Assembly (NCBI GenBank): GCA_054601695.1
Contig: BAAHQB010000003.1
Location: 1,302,001 to 1,366,000, forward strand
Origin: Amorphochlora amoebiformis
Lineage: Eukaryota; Cercozoa; Chlorarachniophyceae
Length of the DNA: 64,000 bases
Direction of reading: 5' to 3'
Shown: one piece after another, positions 1 to 64,000 of the stretch
How the letters are laid out: each line of letters opens with the position of its first letter
Numbering within the stretch: the stretch's first letter is position 1
Translations under genes and position numbers: made by a program
The notes under the pieces: model-generated
Seen by the model: the letters and a program-made list of their open reading frames with translations, nothing else
Databases searched by the model: none
What the model was told of the DNA's origin: nothing

Positions 1-11
1 ATGTAAACATA

Positions 12-59
<48 letters not shown>

Positions 60-88
60 ATATGTGTGTGTGTGTGTTTATATATATA

Positions 89-125
<37 letters not shown>

Positions 126-239
126 CACACACACATTAATATATTATATATATATATATATATATATTCTTACATTTAATAAGCATATATCATATTTACA
201 TTTATATTACAATCTAATCGACATGCATTGGATATATAC

Positions 240-272
<33 letters not shown>

Positions 273-366
273 TTATATATATATATATATCTATATCTAT
301 ATCTATATATATAAAATACAAACACACACACACACACATGTGTATAAATGTATATATGTATGTATG

Positions 367-408
<42 letters not shown>

Positions 409-416
409 TTATATAC

Positions 417-5452
<5,036 letters not shown>

Positions 5453-5989
5453 CTGTAACACACGCGACCCGTTAATATAGACGCTAATCCAGAGGAGAAA
5501 GAGATACCCCACGGCATGCCCATCTGTCAACCCCCCCTCCGCGTCCAAAAGAGTTGACAGCTCAACGGCTCAAGATACCTGAAACGCATATTCTGGATTC
5601 CATGTACGACCATCAGACCTCTTGGGAAGTGCGGAAGGCCCGAGGAGAGCGACTAGCGTCAGGAAGGCCAGTCTTCGCCGAGCAGGAGGTCTCGTTTCGC
5701 TTTTTTCGAAGAGTTCCCTTCTTTTTCCGGAAAAAGTTTGCATTGAAGTCGATCTACAAGCCTCATGGAGGCCCCCAATACGGCGAATGCAAGGAAGCTG
5801 TCCTGTTACCCTGGATAGGGAAAGACTAGCAGGCACCATCAGCCGAAAAAGACTCGCAGACGGCCGTAAACTGTGCTATGCGGGACACCCCCAGGACATG
5901 AATTGCTGGGTTCCTTGGATTCCGTGGGTTCCATGGTTTCCGTTTACACAACGTGTGACCTGTGTGAGTGACTGAGGGAAACCAAACCC
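5453..5989. other. non-repetitive gap between divergent genes
   Basis: This stretch has balanced composition and no satellite, and lies between the left-edge minus gene and DNAAF6. It holds overlapping ORFs on both strands, for example + 5622-5975. None has a recognisable domain. It probably carries the promoters and 5' UTRs of both genes, but no clear core promoter motif is visible. Confidence 0.4.
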
Positions 5990-9595
<3,606 letters not shown>

Positions 9596-9947
9596 TTATT
9601 GTCAACCGTTGTGGTTTGAACGTGCGCAGGTTGAGTTAATCAGCTTGTCGTTTCATGATCAACATAACTGACATCAGACTAATATCTGATGATAGTACAC
9701 AGTAGTATAATTTAGATAGTATATACTGGTATTATTGAAGATATTATATATATATATATATATGTACTAGTATGTATAATTATACATATATAGTAGATAT
9801 ATACTAGTATATATATAATAGATATATATATCTAGATATACTAGATATATATATCATGATATATTATATATATATATATATACACACACCACATATATAT
9901 ATATATATATATGTATATTATATTGTACATACTTTAATAGTATATAA

Positions 9948-9986
<39 letters not shown>

Positions 9987-10042
9987 TATATATATAGAGC
10001 GTTCATATTTACTATGATCATGATGTATATTCTATATGTATA

Positions 10043-10076
<34 letters not shown>

Positions 10077-10101
10077 ATATATCATGATATGTACATATAC
10101 T

Positions 10102-10147
<46 letters not shown>

Positions 10148-10195
10148 TGTTTGTATACGCATACATATATATTCTATGTATATATATCTAGATAT

Positions 10196-10227
<32 letters not shown>

Positions 10228-10252
10228 GCATTCTAGATAGTGTATGTAATTG

Positions 10253-10288
<36 letters not shown>

Positions 10289-10333
10289 CATTATAATATA
10301 TATATATATATATATAAATATATATTATGTAAT

Positions 10334-10374
<41 letters not shown>

Positions 10375-10419
10375 ATCATTATAATATATATATATATATA
10401 TAAATATATATTATGTAAT

Positions 10420-10455
<36 letters not shown>

Positions 10456-10726
10456 GTATACATTCATTATCTAGATTATGTCACGTGCATAAGTATTATA
10501 CAATTCATACTATAGTATATAGTCGGCATTGTATACACTATTATATACTCACAAGTAAACTCGTTCGATAACATCGTGATGATAATTAATTTTTCGGTGG
10601 TTCATATCGCCATCGCTTTGTTCTACCGCTACAAATTGTGCTTTAGTTTTAAAGCCTCTACCCTCACGCTAGCCTAACAGTTGGAATATGACTATGTACA
10701 TATATTATATATATATATATATATAT

Positions 10727-10765
<39 letters not shown>

Positions 10766-10881
10766 TACCTATATATATATATATATTTATAATATATACG
10801 TATATAAATAAATATATATATATATATATATTGCATATGCATACATATTATATAAATACATACATACATATATATATATAT

Positions 10882-10932
<51 letters not shown>

Positions 10933-10949
10933 AATATATGTATATAAAT

Positions 10950-11038
<89 letters not shown>

Positions 11039-11211
11039 AAATATATCATATGTATATATATTATATACATATATATTATATAATATATATATATATATAT
11101 TATATGTATACGTAACGAGAATGCAGATTTATTTACCTAGTCCTGGTGCTCTCTTGTTTTTCCATCGCTCTCCTCATCCTAGCCAAGAATGTATAAAGGA
11201 TATGTATATTT

Positions 11212-11278
<67 letters not shown>

Positions 11279-11340
11279 ATACACACACATATATATATAA
11301 TATATACATGTGTGTATATGTATGTATATATATATTATAA

Positions 11341-11434
<94 letters not shown>

Positions 11435-11520
11435 ATATATATAGGTATATGAATATGTAAGATACATTTTCATGTACCTTATATAATACGTATATATCTT
11501 ATATACAATATATTTATATA

Positions 11521-11570
<50 letters not shown>

Positions 11571-11677
11571 TATATAATTATATATAATTATATATATTTA
11601 GATTGTATTGATACAAATACGTACCCAATATATACTACATAAACTTGGAGTAACAATATATTTTTACACACACACAG

Positions 11678-11755
<78 letters not shown>

Positions 11756-11789
11756 GTATGTATTGAAGATATATAAACATATATATACT

Positions 11790-11880
<91 letters not shown>

Positions 11881-11885
11881 TATAT

Positions 11886-11933
<48 letters not shown>

Positions 11934-12008
11934 GTAGATATTGCATTGTATACAATTGTAAGCTATGATTACCTGCGCTAACTTCCGCTTTATACACTTA
12001 ACTATGAT
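9596..12008. other. TA-rich intergenic stretch with CTAG-rich start
   Basis: After the DNAAF6 stop there is about 130 bases of unique sequence. A region with many ACTAGT, CTAGAT and TACTAG words follows (9660-10200), then ordinary TA satellite to about 11930. An 88-base tandem duplication occurs at 10284-10371 and 10372-10445. Unique islands at 10500-10690 and 11105-11190 hold only very short open stretches. The second could be an exon on the minus strand (11116-11178), but one of its frames ends in a stop and nothing joins to it. Confidence 0.5.
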
Positions 12009-12230
12009 TAGCATGATAATCATCATAACGACGCTTGCGATGCGGGCGATGGGGTCGGAGTTTGTAATGAAATTCACAGCAGCGACGATGAGGGTGAGCT
12101 GAAGGCGAAGCAACAAGATAACCACAAAAGAAGAGAAAAAGAAACTCAAATGAAAACAGATGCTTCTCTTGGCTACAAGGTGAAACAACTCGTAGATCCG
12201 AGAGGAAAGGTGTACCATGGGATTGATTGA
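12009..12230 (+). CDS. possible hydrophilic exon, unknown product
   Basis: This is an open frame of about 73 codons in non-satellite DNA, preceded by a TAG that could be a splice acceptor (12006-12008). It ends in TGA at about 12230, or at a donor after GGAAAG (12215). It reads as a charged, hydrophilic peptide (SSDDEGELKAKQQ and KVKQLVDPRGKVYHG) with no recognised domain. The minus strand of the same DNA is also open but gives an implausible all-hydrophobic peptide. It has no clear partner exons. Confidence 0.2.
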
Positions 12231-12664
12231 TCATGCGAACAGGTATGTACATGGGTGTTTGTGGGCCGTGAGCATTGTAGTGGCTTGGCAAATGCGGTTA
12301 TTGACATGAGAGTGTGCAGAATGGCCACGTAAAAATGTACGTGGGCTATGGGAGTATTTAATCCATCATCGTGATGACGTTCATAATTGTTTATGTGATG
12401 TGAGAGCATGTCTTCTGCCGTGAAACATGCTCATGGGTCGGCCTGCATCCGAACACCCCATCCCGCGGCCCTCCCCGTGATATTATTCGAATATTCTTGG
12501 GCCTTTGAGGCACTCCCAAACCTTTGCCACTATATTCCAGTCCAAAAACGCTAATAGAGCGAACAGCGCCGAAATCACATGCCTATTCATCCCCCGCCCC
12601 CCAAATGCCCTAGGGTGTGGAAAAGGATCGTGACTGAGGGATACGTCACACCCGACGACTATCT

Positions 12665-13363
12665 TTGGGTGCCGATCCTGCTTGGGTGCCGATCCCGCTT
12701 GGTTTCCGGCGGCTCCTGGCCAGTGACGTTCGGTGCAAGAATACTGCTATGAGGCTCCAAATCTCAGCTCTTGCGAGCTTATACCTGTCAACTAGCTGTC
12801 AAAGCGTTCTCATCTTACCCCCAGGCAGAAAAATCTCGACGTCTGTCTCACAAGCAACGCCCTACGTCGCTGCAAGGATCACCGTCACACTGGACATCTT
12901 GAAGTGGCGAGCCCGCCGGCCCGACATGGACGACGTCGAGTCACTGAGTAGAGGGAAACCTTCCAAATCAAAGGTTGGGAGTCGATCGGTGCCTCATCAC
13001 CTTTGTATACACGAGCGGGGGTCATTTGAGGCGGCTAAGCGACGGGGATTTTGCAGCGCAAAGGAGAGCGATCGCGCGAACGTAGCCAACATCTGGTACC
13101 TGTGGTGTCAAGCAAAGAGGATTCCATGTATACACGTATGTCAATACCGATCAGCAGATAGGCCAGATGACATCATCGTAGATCTGAGCACCTTGGAGGC
13201 AAGGAGGGGCCACAAAGGGATAGCTTGCATAACTGAGGCGTACAGGAAGGTGGCCAACGGAATCGCGGAGCTTGTGGTGGAAGATTCTCAACTAGAAGAT
13301 AAGGGTCAGCGTATTCGAGTCGTCAGAAGTAATGCAACTAGATTTGTAATACCTAATGCCTAG
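12665..13363 (+). CDS. intronless hypothetical protein, 232 codons
   Basis: This is the longest non-repetitive ORF in the window and is uninterrupted by introns, unlike every recognised gene here. I do not recognise it. The N-terminal third looks poorly coding and the true start may be a later methionine (MDDVESLSRG, residue 87). After that the sequence is more protein-like: a basic segment, then SFEAAKRRGF, NIWYLWCQAKRIPCIHVC and DDIIVDLSTLE, ending in TRFVIPNA and TAG. A second open frame follows at 13412-13594. Base composition is near 50% GC with no satellite. It could be an intronless gene, a processed copy or the remnant of a mobile element. No terminal repeats or transposase motifs were seen. 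Confidence 0.35.
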   Translation: MGADPAWVPIPLGFRRLLASDVRCKNTAMRLQISALASLYLSTSCQSVLILPPGRKISTSVSQATPYVAARITVTLDILKWRARRPDMDDVESLSRGKPSKSKVGSRSVPHHLCIHERGSFEAAKRRGFCSAKESDRANVANIWYLWCQAKRIPCIHVCQYRSADRPDDIIVDLSTLEARRGHKGIACITEAYRKVANGIAELVVEDSQLEDKGQRIRVVRSNATRFVIPNA

Positions 13364-13411
13364 CTCTACATGCATGTTCAATGTTCTGGCGATTGAGATA
13401 TACATGTATTT

Positions 13412-13594
13412 GTGTCAGGGGTCAGGCGGAAAAGCTGCGACAGAACTTGTCGTACAGATGACGAGCAAGGGGATAATGCACAAGTAACCGAGTTTGATAT
13501 CGAGGTCGACAACAATTCCGACATGTATGATAAGGACATCCTAACGACTCGAAGGCTTGCCACGCAGATTCTGAATGTGTGTCAAGAGGCATGA
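13412..13594 (+). CDS. short acidic ORF after the intronless ORF
   Basis: This 60-codon frame reads as acidic and polar (DDEQGDNAQVTEFDIEVDNN), with ATG at 13412 and TGA at 13592. It begins 49 bases after the stop of the 12665-13363 ORF and is in a different frame. It may be the continuation of the same decayed coding sequence. No family was recognised. Confidence 0.2.
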   Translation: MSGVRRKSCDRTCRTDDEQGDNAQVTEFDIEVDNNSDMYDKDILTTRRLATQILNVCQEA

Positions 13595-13599
13595 ACCGA

Positions 13600-13853
13600 T
13601 AGGGCGATCTTACCGTCCGCAATTTCAGTCAGAGTCCGACAGCCTTGAAGGTCATGGTAGTAGCTCGAAGAATTTTATTGCATTCGTAGATTTCTGCTTC
13701 ACAAACTCAACTAACACGGTCACTGGGATGAATATCGTACTAGTTGTGACTCGTGAGTAATTGCCAGTATCAATGTTAGTACGTTACACCGGGTATGTGT
13801 GACACTGTGTAATATTGTTGTTTATAATATAATATACAATATTATACACACAC

Positions 13854-13885
<32 letters not shown>

Positions 13886-13982
13886 GTTTGTACAATTATA
13901 TATGTACACAAGTATACATGTACATAATTATAAACATATATATATATATATATATATATGCAAATATGTAATTATATATGTA

Positions 13983-14021
<39 letters not shown>

Positions 14022-14429
14022 CATATTTATGTTTATTTTGACACATGTACATGTATATCATTGTGCAGGCCAGTTCATTCCCGGCAGTCGCTCCACCCAC
14101 GTTTCATACTCAATTGGTCGTTAAAACAGTAAAATTGTTCAATATTGCTGAACGCCGATGGATAATGCCGCGGCGTTTACACTCAAAGCCCCACAATCTC
14201 CACGCAACGAGAAATTTTCCCGCACCAAGGTTCGGGTGGTTGAAGGTTGCAGATTCGCGTAGGGTACTTCTTAATGTAACCTGAAAATATCTTAGTTTTA
14301 CATTAAACCTTTAATAATAATACCCTAGAAAATTAAATTTAATTTTAATTTCGCGGCTTTCAAACTCCGTATCCGCACTGTTGTGGCGTACGCCTTCTGA
14401 AAGCACAGAATCTACCCGACCGCCACGCA
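13600..14429. other. upstream region of the PGDH gene
   Basis: This region contains a TA-rich block (13830-14030) followed by about 400 bases of unique sequence up to the PGDH start. The ORF at 14045-14284 lies here without a recognisable domain. The PGDH promoter presumably lies at 14290-14429, but no TATA box or initiator is distinctive in this AT-rich context. Confidence 0.35.
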
Positions 14430-24574
<10,145 letters not shown>

Positions 24575-25039
24575 TAAATGAAGTTCAAGATGTTGGTATG
24601 ACTTTACAGCAGATGAGACCCATTATGAGCATTTGCTGTTTTATAGTTTATAGGGCAACTACTCTAGCTAACAAGCTAGACTAGTGTTTTTCTAGTTATG
24701 CTGTGCACACCGTTGAGATTTATAACAACTACTTGCGGCTTAATGGAATCATCTAGATCTAGTAGATCATGTGACGTATTCTAGGCAGCAAGTTATGCAC
24801 TTACCCTAGTTAACTTCCTAGACTTCCAGTTACTAGAACTAGACTAGTACTTTCCTATACTCGTTCAGACTAAGTCAGAGAGTAGCACTAGCTAGGTAGG
24901 TGCTCGCAACGAAGTCTACAAGATTTAGTTGCTATCTCAAAAGCTCGAGCAGAACATTAACACAATCGATATCATAATTGAATTTTTTTTTGTAACGTAT
25001 ACGTACTAGACGTATGGCCAGGTCTAGTTGTTAATAGTG
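24575..25039. other. CTAG-rich tail-to-tail intergenic region
   Basis: This lies between the stops of PGDH (+) and the U-box/WWE gene (-). It contains no satellite and no ORF of note. The tetranucleotide CTAG occurs roughly 17 times in about 450 bases, often as ACTAGT or CTAGACTAG, where about two would be expected by chance. Both 3' UTRs and poly(A) sites must lie here. Confidence 0.6.
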
Positions 25040-36908
<11,869 letters not shown>

Positions 36909-37244
36909 CTGAGTTGACCGCAAATCCCGAGGACAAAAGATAAAATCTCTCTCAATCTCAGTTCGTCTCCGACTAAATATATGTACCCTTTACCCTAGCC
37001 CATTTATCCCTGTGTACGATTTAATCTCCGCAGGGTGCGACAAGAAGGACGGCAGAGGCCGCGGCATAGTCTGCAAGGGCTTCCGCGTCCCGATGCGTCA
37101 CGCTTGGTGACAATATTGTGTACGAATATTAGAGGTTTATATTTCATTCTGTTTCGGTAGAATCACCAGAAATATCAGGCCGAGGAATACCGGAATTATC
37201 TTATCGTCTCGGAATCCACGTGAAAGAATCGACTAGGTTCCGCC
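36909..37244. promoter_or_regulatory. head-to-head promoter region with a CACGTG element
   Basis: About 330 bases lie between the first firm exon of the U-box/WWE gene and the candidate ATG of the AP2 gene at 37245. The stretch is non-repetitive. It contains a perfect CACGTG (37217-37222), a G-box/E-box core, and a GC-rich patch at 37030-37110. Candidate start codons of both genes sit in the same CCATGG (37243-37248). Assigning this as a shared promoter is inference from orientation. Confidence 0.4.
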
Positions 37245-52347
<15,103 letters not shown>

Positions 52348-53225
52348 ACTCGAATTCGAATATTCAATGATCTGATGGTTAAGGTGCAAGTAGTATGCTA
52401 CATATTTAGTTGCATGGAGATCAACCGATCAAGATATAGTATGTATACACAAATTATGCGTAGAGTGTGTCTCGATTACTAGTTTGTTAGTAATAGGGTA
52501 TACGTGTAGCTGAAGTATACGTAGTATACCTACGCATCGATATCACGACTTCAAGTCGCATCTCTAGTATCTCCGAGATCTAGACAGGCATGATTGATGT
52601 TACTGGATCGTAGTAGGGTATACGTACGTACTAGTACAAGTAGCTATAAAGTGTTGTAGTATGCGTAGTATAGATACGTACTTACGCATCGACATCACGG
52701 CTATGAGTTGCATATCTGGACATCTACTGCTAGTACAACTAGTACCAGTACTAGATCACTAGACAGACTGCCATGATCGATGTCATAGACTGGCACTTGA
52801 TTCATTGTAAAGTTCCGATAATAACTTGTGCAATGTAATATTTTACGTTTCAAATTTTCAACTGAGTGTAAATACCAGGATATACTAAAAATGTACCAGT
52901 TCTTGTACGTACTGGATATCATGAGAAGTTCTCAGTACTAGTAGGCCCATGATATGTTTTGCAATTATATCGCAGTCCTGGCGTGCGTATACGCAACTAA
53001 TATATGTTGAATTAACCGATGACCGGACTACTTAAGTACGTACGTACGTAGTTCAAAGTACGTATACTGGTACTGTGCATATTCTAGATATTTTTGTCAA
53101 AGTAATTAATCGATGCGTACCATACCATACGTATGTATGCATATTTGATACAAATTACAAGTAATTAATCGATGCGTACCATGCCATACGTATGTATGCA
53201 TATTTAATACAAATTACAAATATAT

Positions 53226-53281
<56 letters not shown>

Positions 53282-53485
53282 GTCACATATGTATATCTGT
53301 TACATTTGTACATGTATATACGTCCGTAATCATACTGCTAGTACTGGTATGCGTACGTACATTATGAGTATGAATTTTAGGCAGGTGGAGGTAAATTTTA
53401 AACAATGTGATCATAAAATTTCAACTTGACAAGCTCTGGTACCTAGCTCTATTGAATTCTTAAGTCTGGTTGAAATGGAGCTACT
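52348..53485. other. CTAG/GTAC-rich tail-to-tail intergenic region
   Basis: This lies between the stops of the AP2 gene (+) and MMADHC (-). Satellite is limited to 53232-53279. The rest is rich in short palindromes: GTAC, TACGTA, ACTAGT, CTAGTAC and ACGTACGTAC. It also holds a diverged tandem repeat of about 120-170 bases (52496-52615 and 52616-52790, sharing TACGCATCGA.ATCACG and GACAG.C.TGAT..ATGT) and a 59-base tandem duplication (53102-53160 and 53161-53219). No ORF looks coding. Confidence 0.65.
53102..53219. repeat. 59-base perfect-length tandem duplication
   Basis: The unit starting GTAATTAATCGATGCGTACC and ending CAAATTACAA occurs twice back to back with two substitutions, which suggests recent origin. 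Confidence 0.95.

Positions 53486-64000
<10,515 letters not shown>

Noticed and set aside
11892-12218. Minus-strand ORF of 108 codons with hydrophobic runs
   Set aside because: It is the complement of a charged plus-strand frame and ends in TA repeat. Its composition is implausible for a protein and there are no matching splice partners.

Overview
The window is nuclear DNA of an unidentified, ciliated, unicellular eukaryote (a protist or alga). The evidence is many short exons joined by GT-AG introns, no bacterial gene organisation, a dynein-arm assembly factor (so motile cilia are expected), an AP2 DNA-binding domain of the plant/alga/alveolate type, a probable mitochondrial presequence, and scattered TTAGGG-like repeats. 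More than half of the bases are (TA)n or TA-rich microsatellite. This satellite fills almost every intron, so genes survive as 25-300 base islands of balanced composition. The long Tyr-Ile ORFs over the satellite are not genes.

Layout: 417-5452 (-), a weakly supported spliced gene running off the left edge. 5990-9595 (+), a complete 10-exon DNAAF6/PIH1D3-like dynein assembly factor. 9.6-14.4 kb, a mostly non-coding stretch with an unusual intronless ORF. 14430-24574 (+), a complete 18-exon D-3-phosphoglycerate dehydrogenase with C-terminal ACT domain. 25040-36908 (-), a 25-exon gene for a nuclear-looking EF-hand + U-box + two-WWE protein, apparently a poly(ADP-ribose)-reading ubiquitin ligase. 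37245-52347 (+), an AP2-domain protein with an N-terminal coiled coil. 53486-63382 (-), an MMADHC (cblD) cobalamin-trafficking protein whose 5' end is missing or off the right edge. Small antisense genes may be nested inside introns: a C2H2 zinc-finger exon (56.9-57.1 kb) and a hydrophobic two-exon candidate (47.2-47.4 kb).

Exon models were built by hand from splice sites, reading-phase continuity and family similarity. For DNAAF6, PGDH and the U-box/WWE gene every junction is in phase from first to last listed exon. The genes do not form one pathway: they serve ciliary assembly, serine synthesis, ubiquitin signalling, transcription and B12 metabolism. Orientation alternates, giving two tail-to-tail junctions (24.6-25.0 and 52.3-53.5 kb) that share an unusual CTAG/GTAC-rich composition, and one tightly head-to-head pair near 37.2 kb.

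The most unusual items are the EF-hand/U-box/WWE architecture, degenerate second copies of single exons next to their originals in two genes, a ~120-base inverted repeat in a cblD intron, and a 530-base (CG)n tract inside the intron that splits the AP2 domain.
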